A stretch of DNA of 64,000 nt from Physcia stellaris (taxonomy: Eukaryota; Ascomycota; Lecanoromycetes; Caliciales; Physciaceae). The notes beneath the pieces are model-generated. The model was not told the origin of the DNA. It worked only from the letters and a program-made list of their open reading frames with translations, and did no database searches. Position 1 is the stretch's first letter; every line of letters starts with the position of its first letter. A program made the translations under genes and the position numbers. The stretch is taken from positions 186,001 through 250,000 of the forward strand of contig JABSSW010000047.1 in the NCBI GenBank assembly GCA_018902385.1, read 5' to 3'. Shown here piece by piece: positions 1-10,838 of the stretch.

Positions 1-749
1 TTCTTTCTGTTCCCTCTCACAACTCTCCTCTCCCTAGCCTCTCTTTGCCTTGCTGCCCTCTTCCTCCAAGCCATAAATCTATCACGAGGATCAAACTCCC
101 TGACTTTGACACCTGCTCTTTCTGCTGCTCGCCCTATCGACCAATTGGCCTCCCGATACACATAACCATGACCGGTGACCATGTCCTGGTGCGGGGGTAT
201 CGCCTCCTTCTGCTTCTTTGCCTTCAACGCAACGTATGTCTTCTTGGCCTCTGCACCTTCTACAGGACTATCTTGCTCCGTGACCTCTTGCTCCACCGGA
301 GTGGGTGTAGAGGTAGACATCTCTCGCCCGACCAAGCCCAGTCTTCGTCTTCTGGGTGCGTGTGGAGATGTCGGTAGTTTCATGCCCCGTTCAAACACAA
401 CCCCGATATATTTTCGGTCAGGATGCTTGTGAGGATCTTTATAGTATGTGACGTATCCTTTCTGTGTCGCATATATCGTGTGATCGCGTCCCATGTCGCA
501 GTTTTCGCCTGGAAACCAGTGGGTACCTCGTTGGCGGAAGATGATGTTTCCAGGTACGACTAGCTCCGAAGCACCTTTCTTCGCACCAAGACGTTTGCCA
601 GGACCTTGCTTTGCGCCGTTCGCTCTGCCTTCAGTGGCGTGAGATGCATGACGGGTAAAAATAGGAGTGAGGAAGGGTGTGAGTGGTCTCAATTGGATGA
701 TTGAGGAGTGAATGAGAAACGAAGATAGACGAAGATGTGGAAGCGCCAT
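1..749 (-). CDS. mrpL27: Mitochondrial large-subunit ribosomal protein bL27m (3' end outside window)
   Basis: Structural protein of the mitochondrial 54S large ribosomal subunit, the fungal counterpart of bacterial L27 (yeast Mrp7/MRPL2 type). An ATG at 749 opens an uninterrupted frame that runs off the left edge, so about 249 residues are visible and the C-terminus is missing. The first ~35 residues are rich in Leu, Ser, Arg and lack acidic residues, as expected of a mitochondrial import presequence, and end near a Thr-Arg-His-Ala-Ser processing-like stretch. The L27 core follows: a Gly/Lys-rich GPGKRLGAKKG segment, then VPGNIIFRQRGTHWFPGENC and the Gly-Arg-Asp-His-Thr-Ile-Tyr-Ala motif. After the core is a long fungal-specific C-terminal extension that is Arg/Lys rich. 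The neighbour nmrA-like gene lies upstream on the same strand. Family assignment is secure; the stop is not seen. Confidence 0.93.
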   Translation of the reverse strand, partial: MALPHLRLSSFLIHSSIIQLRPLTPFLTPIFTRHASHATEGRANGAKQGPGKRLGAKKGASELVVPGNIIFRQRGTHWFPGENCDMGRDHTIYATQKGYVTYYKDPHKHPDRKYIGVVFERGMKLPTSPHAPRRRRLGLVGREMSTSTPTPVEQEVTEQDSPVEGAEAKKTYVALKAKKQKEAIPPHQDMVTGHGYVYREANWSIGRAAERAGVKVREFDPRDRFMAWRKRAARQREARERRVVRGNRK

Positions 750-1046
750 CTTGGAGTTGCAAGGCAGAGAGCTGCCGTGGCAGAGTCGAGAGTTTGGCTA
801 GCGGAGTGCGCGAAGTTATCGCAGTTAAAGACTTTTCCGTCGGATCAATATCAAAGAGACGTGAACAGAAGGAAAAGTGATGGTACATGGAAAGCTTGGA
901 GTGAGGTCTGCACCGTGTATTACAGCTAGTATGTTTGGTAATTTTAGTGTGGTATTCTCGAAGTGACCTCACCACAAAATCTCATATATCGCATTCATTC
1001 TCGCTTTCTATGGCTCGTAAGAGAAAGAAAGCTATCACCGCTGATA

Positions 1047-1979
1047 CTATAAACCTCTCAGATATTCCCTAGCGCCACAGAACCTCATACCTTTCCGCGC
1101 GTTGTATGTCTTTTCCATAGGCCACGCTACTCCCTTTCCTTCGGCAAAGACAGCTCTATACTTCTTCATGCCATTGTCCGGATCGCTCTTGAGCTCTTTG
1201 TCTAGCTGATCCACAGTTGCTAACTCCCTTCTGATCTCGCTACCTTTTTCTTTCTCGACATACTCCGCGATCTGTTCGTAGCTAGCAGTCTCTCCCGCAA
1301 TATGCACCAGACCCCCTACCTCCCCATCAACAAGCACCAGCTCCGCAACCGCCTTCCCAATATCTTGCGTCGTGGTAAACGTGATCTCATTCTCCCATGC
1401 ACCCAAGGCAATCACACTCCCTCTATCCTCACTGACGACCCCGAAAGCAGGCACAAACAGAAATGACAAAAACAGTCCCGTGGAAACAATCACCCACTTC
1501 GTTCGTTCCTGTGCCCGCAATAGGTCTCTCACGTCCAATTGCTCACTGAACAGATCCTGCGAGCTCCCTCGGCCGATGACGTCGTAGTCCATCCCGTACT
1601 GCCATGGGAAATAGCGATCGACTTCAGCAGCGAGGACAGCCTTGGCGAGTTTGAGCTGGGTACCAGTAGGGGATGTCATACCCGTGCAGCCGACGACGGT
1701 GGAGTATTTTGAGAAGATTTGGCTCAGATCGGCTTCGTTTCCATTGGTGATATCTGCTCGGACGACCGAGACGCCTCTTGACTGTAGGGACGGGACGAGA
1801 TCGCGCCGTGCTAGGGTGGCGGAGTCAGGATTGCCTACTGGGTCTGGTCGTAGCAGGATGGTAATGTTGCGGTCATTGCGCTTTGGGTGGTTGCACAGGG
1901 CGTTGATTACTTCGTTGCCTAATTCTCCGGCTCCTAGGACAAGGATCGACTTCTTGCGGGCGGAATCCGCCATTCTCAT
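1047..1979 (-). CDS. NmrA-like / isoflavone-reductase-like NAD(P)-binding protein
   Basis: Single-exon gene of 310 codons, a typical length for the NmrA/isoflavone reductase family of atypical short-chain dehydrogenases. Residues 12-21 form the beta-strand and glycine-rich loop ILVLGAGELG (GxGxxG) that binds NAD(P)(H), followed by a Rossmann order of strands. The segment around FPWQYGMDYDVIGRGS matches the position where these enzymes bind substrate, and a C-terminal half with VHIAGETASYEQIAEYVE resembles the NmrA substrate domain. The classical YxxxK catalytic pair of short-chain dehydrogenases is not evident, as in other NmrA-like proteins, so it may be a redox sensor or a reductase acting on an aromatic metabolite. 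Two ATGs (1979 and 1973) are equally possible starts. The substrate cannot be inferred. Confidence 0.85.
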   Translation of the reverse strand: MRMADSARKKSILVLGAGELGNEVINALCNHPKRNDRNITILLRPDPVGNPDSATLARRDLVPSLQSRGVSVVRADITNGNEADLSQIFSKYSTVVGCTGMTSPTGTQLKLAKAVLAAEVDRYFPWQYGMDYDVIGRGSSQDLFSEQLDVRDLLRAQERTKWVIVSTGLFLSFLFVPAFGVVSEDRGSVIALGAWENEITFTTTQDIGKAVAELVLVDGEVGGLVHIAGETASYEQIAEYVEKEKGSEIRRELATVDQLDKELKSDPDNGMKKYRAVFAEGKGVAWPMEKTYNARKGMRFCGAREYLRGL

Positions 1980-2471
1980 GTACTGGATTGAGAAATGATA
2001 CGGTTATTGGAAAGACGACGACAGAAGGAGAGTGAAATACAGCAGGGACGAAGAGCAGTTCGAGAAGACGAGATACCCACTGAGAATTATAAGTCGTTCT
2101 CACATCCTAAATCATTATTACCAGTACTACTCTCCAGTCTCCACTCGAATGAATTAGTAATTCAATCCAGCCTATCTCCGTCACCTCCTGGAAGCCATGA
2201 ATGCTGTGGGCTCATTTCAAACTATCTCGTGATCAAGGGTGCTACAGGCACAGTAAGAGGTCAAGTCTCCAAAACAGACGTGCCACCAACTACCATGAAC
2301 AAGAGTAACCCAATCCCAAAAACCAAAGTACATTTATCCGCGAAAAACCCCTAGTCCTAGCGCCCCACCCCAAACGCGCCAAGCATCACCACTTCACCTC
2401 AAGCTGTCCTCAACCTCCTCTCCTCAACTCTACCAAACCACACCCACCACCCCAACTCCAATCCCCCCAAA
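1980..2471. other. Divergent intergenic region (nmrA-like / lcl2)
   Basis: About 490 bp between two divergent genes and therefore probably a shared promoter region. It is mixed in composition with a C-rich stretch just before the lcl2 start. I see no repeat, RNA gene or conserved operator here. Confidence 0.5.
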
Positions 2472-2970
2472 ATGCCTGCCCATTTCGCCCTCTCCACGCT
2501 CCTCCCCTTCCTCCTCCTCCTCCTCCCCCGCTCATCCCCGCGCAATTCCAATTCTTCGAGCAAATGTTCCAACAACCCCAACAACAAGCCCAAGCGCAAC
2601 AAAACGTAGCCAGCGACTCAGTCTGGTATCAGCAGACTTATGATTCCGGTACCTATCCCTCCCCATCCCCCTCCCTCTCCCTCCCCTCCCCTCCCTTTCC
2701 CCTCCCCTACCATTCCTCCCCAGTAAAACCCGCCCCCAACCCTTCGCAAACAAGCTAACACCGGCGCGACTCTCAGCACACTGCACAAACTACCTCTGCC
2801 CCTCGACCCTCGCCTGCGTGCATTTCCCGCACCACTGCCCGTGCGCCTTCCCAAATCAGGAAGATAAAATCGAGCTGGGCGAGGGGAGCGCGGTTTGTGT
2901 TTCTAAGGGGGGGTATAAGGCTGGCGAGGCGGGGAGGAAGATTGAGCTTGCTAGGAAGGGGGTTTTGTAG
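2472..2970 (+). CDS. lcl2: Long chronological lifespan protein 2 (LCL2), one intron, apparent 1-base frameshift
   Basis: Small secretory-pathway protein of the fungal LCL2 family, linked in yeast to chronological lifespan and probably to ER-associated degradation. Exon 1 (2472-2648) begins with a hydrophobic Leu-rich signal peptide, followed by QFQFFEQMF and a Gln-rich stretch. A 128-bp intron (2649-2776) is pyrimidine-rich. Exon 2 (2777-2970) carries the diagnostic Cys-rich domain [19 protein letters not shown], then [18 protein letters not shown] and the conserved C-terminus RKIELARKG. The signal peptide and the mature region are in different frames: one extra base is needed in the C run near 2525-2529 to join them, and there is no GT for an intron. 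The spliced exons total 371 nt, one short of a whole number of codons. I read this as an assembly homopolymer error, less likely a true pseudogene. Confidence 0.85.
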
Positions 2971-3594
2971 GGTTTGAGGGAGGGGGGGGAGGGGAGGATG
3001 GGTGGAGGGGATTTGAGGGGGAGAGGAGAGGAGAGGAGAGGGGAAAGGTAGAGGAGGCTAGGGGGAGAGAAGAGGAGACGAGCAGCTCAAGAACCGCCAA
3101 AACCACAGGCGGAAGATCTGGAGCCACGAAACAGTCTGGATCCGCCACACGCCAGCTTTGTGAATAGCAGCGACACCCAAGACGCAGCGACTACCTTACA
3201 AGACGCACCAACAGACCCCCAAACCCAATTCACCCTCACCACCACCTACCTATCGAAAACAAACACTCACTCGGCAATATAATCCTATTCCGCGTCAAAA
3301 ACGAGGGGGGTGGGGGAAGGGGGGGAAGCACGCTTAGCTTTGAGCGACGATAGCAAGTGAGGGAGTCGAATCAGCGGGATTACATACAGCGATATTGATG
3401 CTCTGCCTACAATTAAGCCTGCTGTACAGTCTGGTATAGTAGATCCTCGTGAGCCGAGCAGAGCGGAGCAAAGGAAGGCAAGGGCAATAGAGCTTCCAAC
3501 CCAAGTCTCCGCATAAAAGCCAGTGAGCTCAGATACGCAATGCAAAGCAACGGGGCACGCCAAAACCCCCACTCGTGATTCCTCCTACATCCCC
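2971..3594. other. Convergent intergenic region with G/A-rich low-complexity DNA
   Basis: Between the ends of lcl2 and the CAF-1 gene. Positions 2980-3070 are almost pure purine with repeated gagag and ggggag units. The remainder is ordinary; no convincing reading frame or RNA gene was found. Confidence 0.5.
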
Positions 3595-6021
3595 TTAAGT
3601 ACAATACTCAGACTTGATAACCCAGCGCTTGTCGCCCTCGCGAGGCCCAACGCGCTCAGCCACTGCAGACAGTGTATCCGAGATAGCTCCCTTTGACTGC
3701 TTTGGAAACCTGGGTTTGAGCGGTTAGTTTCATGGTTTTAATCGGTACTTATGCGTGAATCTTAGTAGAAGATGAAAGAAACATACTTCTTCTTCAATTC
3801 CTCGACGATTCCGAGCTTGGTCGAGTCGCTGCCGGAAACGGCTTGCTTGAACTCTTCGAGTAGCTCTGTGGGGATGAATCGCTTGACCGTGACTGTCGGA
3901 AATAATAGAGTTAGCCTTCGAGTCTTTAGAGTGGACCTCACTGCAGATTCAATGCGCCTAGAATTCGTGCTTCTAATTAAGAACACGTGTAATAGGTCCA
4001 ATTAGCGCGGGAACACATACCTGGCTTTGCAGATTTGGCCGATATACCCTTACCACTTGAAGGCTTTTCGGTACCGTTACTGAGGGATGGAAGTTGTTGG
4101 TTGATGCCGTTGATGGTGTTGAGCGGCACACGTGGAGGGTTCATAGCAGTTCCCAGTGAAGCTGTCGGCTGAACTTCAGTCTCGGTCTGCCAATATGCCG
4201 TAGAGTAAGGATTGATTGGAAATCCTGGATTATCTGTGATAATTTGATAAGCCAGTCCAGATTCACTGCTTCTGGAAACCTTACCGTGAATCATTTCGAT
4301 CCTGTACTGATTCATATCGACTGATGGCTGAAGATCACCAACTGCTGTCCTGCTCTTCCCTCTCGAATCCTCCCAGCATATACCCGTTGATGTATGGTCT
4401 GTGTTGATGTTAATTAGAGTACGCTTCTTCACCTCTGTTACATCTTCGTCGACGACAAAGTCTTTCATATCTTCCTCATCTTCGTCCTCTTCAAGATCAT
4501 CCTCACCCTCCGAGTCCAAATCCTCACCCTCGCCGGGCGCTTCCCATTCCGCTTCAGAGTCGTAGTCATAGTCCAACGATGGCACAACACGTCCAAATGG
4601 ATTACGACCGAGTTTAGTAGCGCTCACGCCTCGAGGCAGCTTCGTACATGTGCCGATGTAAGGCGGACGTACATCTTCAACGAATTTAAGAGATTTCATA
4701 GGAATGGTTTTCAGCCGATCAAGAGGTGTTTGCGTTGATTTTGAATGTTGTGAAGTCGAGGTGGTGAGGTCGACAGGGTTGTAGGAAGTGCCTTGTATTT
4801 GGGCGACAACCTCTTTCACCGTCGGCAAGTGTCCTCGAGGATGACGCCGTGCTCCCACAGGTATATGGAGCAAGCCAGGTAGATCTGCGGGTAACTCTTT
4901 AGAAAGAAACTCGTTGGTTTCGTCTATGGCTGGATCAAGGCCTTGATCGAGCTTCCGACGAGCGTATTCAAGTCCTTCTTCGTCACGATCGAACCGATTC
5001 GAGCTTGCCAGGGTTGTGTGCGAGTGAAGGAAGAAGGCAGGAAAGAACTTCTCGTATTCGACAAAAGACTTTTGTGGAGGAGCAGATATCGACCGGTCTC
5101 TTGACCCCACCTCCAGGGCATGTGCAGAAGAGATGGAGCCGCGGCGACTACCCAATGGACTGGTTGCATCTCGGACGGGAGACCCCCTTGACTCTTGTTG
5201 GGATAATGCGGGTTGCTTGAAAAAGGCATTGAGCTTCAACTGGGACTGCTGGACATCAGTCACAGCCTAAGAATTCGATCCCAGGTACGTACCCTTTCTT
5301 TCTTGTTCTTCTCTTCCTCTCTTCTCTTCTTCTCTTCTTCTCTAGCTTTATCTTGCTCTTCTCTAGCTTTACGCTTCTCTTCCCTCTCGATTAGTACAGC
5401 TTTCCACTTTTGTTCTTTCTGTGCCTTTTCCTCAGCCCTCTCTCTATTTCTGAGCTGTCTTTCCTCTTCTTTGCGTGCCCTGATCTCGGCTCTTTGCCGT
5501 TGATCTTCTTCTCTTTCTGCTCTCTTAGCCTCTTTTTCGGCAAAGGTCAGCTTCAGTCTCTTTTGGGGGTTGGGATTTGGGATGTTGATGCCGGGAGGTT
5601 TGATTGGAGAAGCGTCCAACGTGGAAAGAGTAGAACTGCTGGGGGTTGGGGAAGCAATGCGAGCCATTTCGCGATTGTGACTAGAGCTTCCACTGGAGTC
5701 CGAAGCTGTATTCTGTTTCTGTGAGGAAAGATGGGTTAGTATATGATCTCTAGCAAATGTGGGACGATGGCACTAAGGCAACGATATTGGCTGCTGCAGA
5801 GATCATGTTGAAGAGCTTTTGAAATTGTCTCAACTTCCGGCATGATTCCATACCTGTGGTGTATTCTGCACAGATTGGAGCTCTTTGTGCACTCTCTCCT
5901 CCAGATCGGCAAGAATATCAAGGTCGGCATCAGCGTAGCTACGCTTACGAGGGCTTGGAGTAGCCATTGGTGGGTGGAAAACACTCATGGTCGTGGCAGG
6001 CATAGACATCTCGAGCCTCAT
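3595..6021 (-). CDS. rlf2: Chromatin assembly factor 1 large subunit (CAF-1 p150 / Cac1 / Rlf2)
   Basis: Histone H3-H4 chaperone subunit that delivers new histones to replicating DNA in the nucleus. Five exons on the minus strand: 5854-6021, 5293-5718, 4021-5248, 3787-3892 and 3595-3709. All junctions are GT-AG and in phase and give 680 residues. Order of parts: short N-terminus, then a long highly charged Lys/Glu/Arg coiled coil (the KER region, exon 2). Immediately after comes a PCNA-interacting motif QLKLNAFF at the start of exon 3. Next is the conserved middle domain (SFVEYEKFFPAFFLHSHTTLA), then an acidic Glu/Asp tract with STGICWEDS and INPYSTAYWQ. The C-terminus is a winged-helix-like region (VKRFIPTELLEEFKQAV, FPKQSKGAISDTLSAVAERV) for DNA binding. 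The first intron after the coiled coil is only 44 or 47 bp because the acceptor has two adjacent CAGs. I am confident of the identity. Confidence 0.93.
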
Positions 6022-6898
6022 CTATACATGTCAATCGAGGAAATCGACAAATGCTGAGAAAGTTTGGGGAAGGAGCGTCTTGATTGGGGATAAGGTTGTA
6101 GAGTTTCTAGACGCGTCGAAACGTCTTCGCGCCGCGCTAGTCCCATTTCGAATAAATGAGCAGTCTTAGCACCTCAGACTTCAGGCCAATAATAATATTT
6201 TTCTACGAATAATGTACGCATACATGTGAACATGTTCTGCAATCACACTCTGTGATGTTGAGTAATATAATTAAGAAGCTGTGTCGGAAATTCCCTTCTC
6301 AGCAAGCCTCATCACATTCTCCTGGTCGTTGATCACCCTCGATACGAGAAGCTGCTTACATGAACAAAAAGGTTTTGCTTCCTAATCAGTTAGACATTAT
6401 GGGAAGATGCAGATCTATGGAAACAATTCCTATGCTAGCTGTTCGGCCAAATGGTAAGGTATGTCACAACCTGGACAAAAATGCTGCAATAATGATTCTT
6501 TGAGCCAGAGCGAGGATGTCAAGGGCCACTTATTCTAGTATTGATGGGCGTGTGTTAATCATCAACTTACTTTCAAGTTCGATGGGATTCTTCAATGATC
6601 AGAGAGGCAAATCTGTGTTTTTATTTTCTCCTGATCAACGCTGTCATGGAAACTTCGCTCGATAAATCTGCGCTCAATGCATGCTATTCGAACCTGAAAA
6701 TACCTCAATCAGTATACTCGTGGTCACGCTAATTTTGAGCTTGAGAATCCAGAACTGTAAGTAGAAAGATACGAGATCAGTCGTCTCATCTTGGGATCGA
6801 CTGTGTTTGCTTCTCAGCTTCGTCATCAAACGCTTGTGCGCCATAGATCTGCATTCAGTGAGTATCCATGCACTGGCAAATGAGTATTCCAGAAATAT
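6022..6898. other. Intergenic region upstream of the CAF-1 gene
   Basis: About 880 bp with ordinary composition. It holds the CAF-1 promoter side and the 3' flank of the hypothetical gene at 6899. No supported gene, repeat or RNA. Confidence 0.45.
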
Positions 6899-7771
6899 CT
6901 ATGGTATCTTGCGACCATTGAAAAACGCTACCAGCGGATCCTCTTTCGATTTAGCATTTCGCCTAGATCCTTCACTCACCAACCGTTCCCCATCACGCTG
7001 CGACTTCGTTCTCTGCTCCAAGCCCAACATCCTCATCGCCTTAGTCGGCAGCTCCCGATCACTGGCATAAGAACCACCGCTCTTCTCCGAGCCCGCACTC
7101 GTAGCAGAGCTACTGCTCATAGCAGAGTTTCCGCTCATCTGCGAAGAAGCCGCACTGGCAATGGATTCATTCCTCGCTGCCGAAACATCGAACGTGACTT
7201 TCTTAGGGCCTGATTCCAAGGTGCGTGAGCGACGCCGAGGAGGTCCTGGCGGTCTAGACTCGGTGTCATTGTCGACGAGTCGTCGTAGGTTCTCTTCGAC
7301 CATGCGACGCCCCTCTATCAGATCATTTGCAAGATCCTTTTGGGCATTTACTTCTTCGTCATCGCTACTGTTCGCTTGATAGTACCCCGACGTCCGCTGT
7401 CCCTGCCAAGAATTGGATCGTTTATGGGTTAATCGAGGTGCCTCTCCGCCAAGCACCTTTTGCGCCTTACTCCCGCCTGTCGTTTGCTGTACCTTGGGTG
7501 ATGTATTTGGCAGTGCCGCTGCATGAGCGATCAAGGCGTTTGCTTTTTCGAGATAGGCGCGTTTGGTCGCACTTGGGTTGACGTGCGGGTCATCGTCGTC
7601 GGGGTTGGGTTCACTTAATCCCAAGGACTGGGTTTGGCGGATGCAGGCCAATAGCTGGTCTTTTGCGCGATAGAATAGGCTGTGCCATCCTTGAGGTTTG
7701 TTCGCAATTGCGTGAGCAAGAGCTTGTGAACTAACGAGAGCGGCAAGGAAGTCTTCTTCCGTGACGTCCAT
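6899..7771 (-). CDS. Hypothetical fungal protein, Ser-rich
   Basis: Intronless frame of 290 residues if started at the ATG at 7771 (MDVTEEDFLAALVSSQ). An upstream in-frame ATG at 7873 would add 34 residues, but the start at 7771 looks more natural because an acidic helical N-terminus begins there. The first ~80 residues look folded and helical, with GWHSLFYRAKDQLLACIRQTQSLGL and a second helix LEKANALIAHAAALP. The rest is low complexity, with a Ser/Ala run, an Arg-rich PPRRRSRT patch and KKVTFDV, which resembles a protein phosphatase 1 docking motif (K-V-x-F) in form. I do not recognise the family and assign no function. Confidence 0.6.
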   Translation of the reverse strand: MDVTEEDFLAALVSSQALAHAIANKPQGWHSLFYRAKDQLLACIRQTQSLGLSEPNPDDDDPHVNPSATKRAYLEKANALIAHAAALPNTSPKVQQTTGGSKAQKVLGGEAPRLTHKRSNSWQGQRTSGYYQANSSDDEEVNAQKDLANDLIEGRRMVEENLRRLVDNDTESRPPGPPRRRSRTLESGPKKVTFDVSAARNESIASAASSQMSGNSAMSSSSATSAGSEKSGGSYASDRELPTKAMRMLGLEQRTKSQRDGERLVSEGSRRNAKSKEDPLVAFFNGRKIP

Positions 7772-8752
7772 TATTGTTCTGAAACACTGAGTGGGATACG
7801 GGTCCACGTGGAGGCCACGTCGGCGGTAAGGTACCAAGGCTGTCAAATCCTGTTCTCGCAAGCGGGGCAACATCTCTTACCTTTTCCGGGCTAGAACTAC
7901 CTTAACTCCGGGTATCCTCCTAGCGGGCGCTAGGCTTCCTCTAGCCCAAACAAAGCATTAAGATACTGCCCCACCAGGGCATAGAATAGATTGACTGCTC
8001 CTCTTCTTGCAGCGTACATGGTCGTTGTATGATGTGTCTGATGTATCCAGATGTGTCCTAAGAAGACGGATCCCCGATCACGATACTGGGAAAGCCTCGA
8101 ATGCCATTTAACCCTAGACATCTGGATCAATCCTATGAGTACTCATCTGAAAGCCCAGCGAAAAAAAGAGAGCACTTCCCTGCATTGTCAAATTCTTGGA
8201 TTTCGCTGCATAGGTGTCAGGAATCCACCACGCTATGTTGACCATCAACAGAGCGTACTTCCGCAAGAAAAGAGGTCTGCAAGTCGAAGAATCAATGTCG
8301 GCGATCAACCAAATTACGGTTATAGGGAAGCAATATTGATGCTGAAGCGATTCTGTAGGCCATATGCTGAGTGTGGAGATGTTCTCAAGGCTGCCGCCGA
8401 GATCTCAATGTCTGGCAACAACAGTATTTCCGATGTGCAGCTGCGTACTGCGGTAGTTAATCGTTCTGAAATTAGCCCGGCACCCATTGAATGGGAATAC
8501 GTGGCGTGTGATAGCCGGTGTGATGACGAGTGGTGAGTAGGAGCCTGAATTATCTTGCCTCGATCGTGCGAGTCTAGGAGTAGATTACATTTGGTCATCA
8601 TTAGCCCTTTGCCGCCTTCATGAGGTTCGAAGAAGTTCCGTGAACGATGAGCCGTAGGCGAAGCGCAGTCTATCGAAGCGTGAACCCATTTTTGCCGTCG
8701 TCCCATCCGTGAACGAAATTTGGAGGAAGAGAATCCAGCTAAAGTTTGTTGT
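7772..8752. other. Intergenic region without a supported gene
   Basis: About 980 bp. A 161-codon open frame on + (8051-8536) overlaps another on - and neither resembles a known protein, so I do not call a gene. The 5' leader of the 6899-7771 gene and the 3' flank of the regulator gene lie here. Confidence 0.4.
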
Positions 8753-10838
8753 TCACCAGCGTATGACTTCGTGGATGCTCTCCACTGACTCGCTTTGCCG
8801 GCATCCAGAACGAATGTAGGAAAAATCTCCCTTTCTCTCCGACTTATCGAACCTAACATTGAGACCGTGGATCCGAGCCCAGTTAGGCACGTCGTGGAAT
8901 GAGGTCACGTTGCCAACAGCACCTTCTTCAATCTCGACAATTCGTTCGGCAACCCTAGCAGCCACGGCACTGTCCCAGATGCCCTCTTGTCGATTGACTT
9001 TCTTGAGTAGCGTGATTGCTCTCCGACGTAAGATGGGATCACGATATTTATGCGCAACCGCGTATAGAGGCCCAACCAGCGACATATCGAGTGAAAACTC
9101 CACCCCTCGTTGACCGAGAGGCCCTCTGGTTCTTTCATCCAGAGTGAGTAGAGACTCGGCAAATTGGACGATATCTTCACCGTCCTGAGGGTAAAGGTCC
9201 CAGATTGTATCATCCGCATACACAGTGGAGAAGTCGTGTCTTAAATGCATCAAACATAAGCGATGATTGATCTTTAATGCCCAAGCTGCTTGCTGAGCCC
9301 TCGGAGTGAGCTTTGTGGCTGGGTTTCGTAAGAAGGCTTCAAGTGCAGTGTCCCATTTTCCGGATTGACTGAACCAGAATCTTCGATGCGTCTCAGCGTC
9401 TGGCACTTCCGGAGTATTGATGTTGATGACGTCTTTGAAGAATTTCACGAAGCCGTTCGTGTGGAATTCCAGGCTATTTCGGGCCTCGTCCAAAGAGCTG
9501 AACTCCTCAGGTATGTCAAGGTTGAAGCCAAGTGGTGAATTATTTGGATTCTCCTGAAGTCCCAGCAACATTGGTATGTTGCCTACGAGCTGCCCCAAGG
9601 TGGATTTATCAGATAACCGACGCCAAGGAGATTAACAAAGACTGAGCTTACCTGATTTACTTGCGCATCTAAACGGTTAAACTGTACCAGAAGATTCTTC
9701 TTCGGGATGTACGGGAATGAAATGAGATCCTTCTCAGGGGAGCCGTCTGCAGCACCTTCGGCCTTGATGCTTTCTTCGAGAATTCGGACACCGCTCATGA
9801 TGTGCGATATCGAGGACCCAATGTGCCCTCTCAATGTCTAACCTCGTGAGCCATATTTCCAAGATACGATGTACGCATTGAACGAACCTCGAAGCATGCA
9901 AAAAGGATGCAGGCAATAAGGCAGACATCGAGTGACCGTGAGTCCTTGGACGCCGACCGTTTGATTACATGATTAATGGCTTTTGTATATTGTTGTAGTG
10001 CGAGCCCACCATGGTCCGTGTCGAGGTTTGACGCAAACACTGTTCTATCTCCTGCCTCAAAGCGCTCATGCAGCGACCCTAGAGCGATGATAGCATGCCG
10101 TAGGGCAGGTTCCTGAAAAGTGGTCTGAAGCACCAATCTTTCCCAGATGTCAGACCCAAAGAAACCGCAAAGTCCAGGGACTGTTCGAGTACGGAAGAAG
10201 TGGAAAGTGCGCTTTTCTTGTTCGTCGAACTCGATAGTCAAAGGTGAGCTCATCAACAGTCTTGCAATGGGAACCTTCTTGTTCGGATGGACCACGGCCA
10301 CAGCGGATTCTGGTTTCGGCGTTGCGGATGTAGTTCGGCTCCGGATGTCGTCTGGGTTTTGATAGCCATCGCACTTTCGACCTGTACTTGTGCACCGAAC
10401 GCAGGCGGGCTTGTTCTCATCGCATTTGATGCGGCGGACTAAAGAGATCCAACCATATCAGTACTTGAAACGGGAACTGGGCAGAGTTTGGATAGTACTT
10501 CTGTCATCCTAGTCAGCCTATATGTCAAGGGTTTTATGTGATAGCATAAAGCTATCATGTTTACGAGGCAAAGTTTCAAAGAGTAGCCGGTTGATAGGTG
10601 GAAGCAGCTGACGCGCTTAGAGTACCGTAGGCCTGGAACATGACATGTGTTTCTCGGCATCAATTCAGTAGAGCGATGCATCATGAGCATGTTGGCCGCA
10701 TGCCCAGAGCCAATGGCAATCTCGAATAGATGATGAAGAGGTAGTAGTGGGGTGCGATACTTACTTGCACGTTATGCATCCGGCACGCGTCTTGGGCTTA
10801 CATGCTCTAACACGCTTGCTCTTGGAATCAACTGGCAT
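8753..10838 (-). CDS. Zn2Cys6 (Gal4-type) fungal transcription factor
   Basis: Nuclear DNA-binding regulator. Exons read: 10765-10838 (MPVDSKSKRVRACKPKTRAG then Cys-Ile-Thr-Cys-Lys), 9888-10438, 9652-9837 and 8753-9589. The zinc cluster is split by the first intron. The second exon supplies RRIKCDENKPACVRC and GRKCDGY, giving the C-x6-C-x5-12-C-x2-C-x6-C second half of the Zn2Cys6 cluster. The later exons encode the fungal-specific regulator domain (LRHAIIALGSLHERFEAG, then LIACILFACFE, joined to TLRGHIGSSISHIMSGVRILEE). The two downstream introns are 50 and 62 bp and join in phase. The first intron is unusually long (about 325 bp), and its canonical GT and AG do not keep the frame across the cluster. 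The target genes are unknown; it is not next to an obvious metabolic cluster. Confidence 0.85.

Noticed and set aside
45-432. Plus-strand open frames at the left edge
   Set aside because: They are antisense shadows of the bL27m gene, whose conserved domain is unmistakable on the minus strand.
631-975. 114-codon minus frame overlapping the start of bL27m
   Set aside because: It is in a different frame from the ribosomal protein and ends inside its presequence; the ATG at 749 in the other frame gives a natural start.
8051-8536. 161-codon + frame as a gene
   Set aside because: No recognisable domain, no promoter or splice support, and it overlaps an equally long minus-strand frame.
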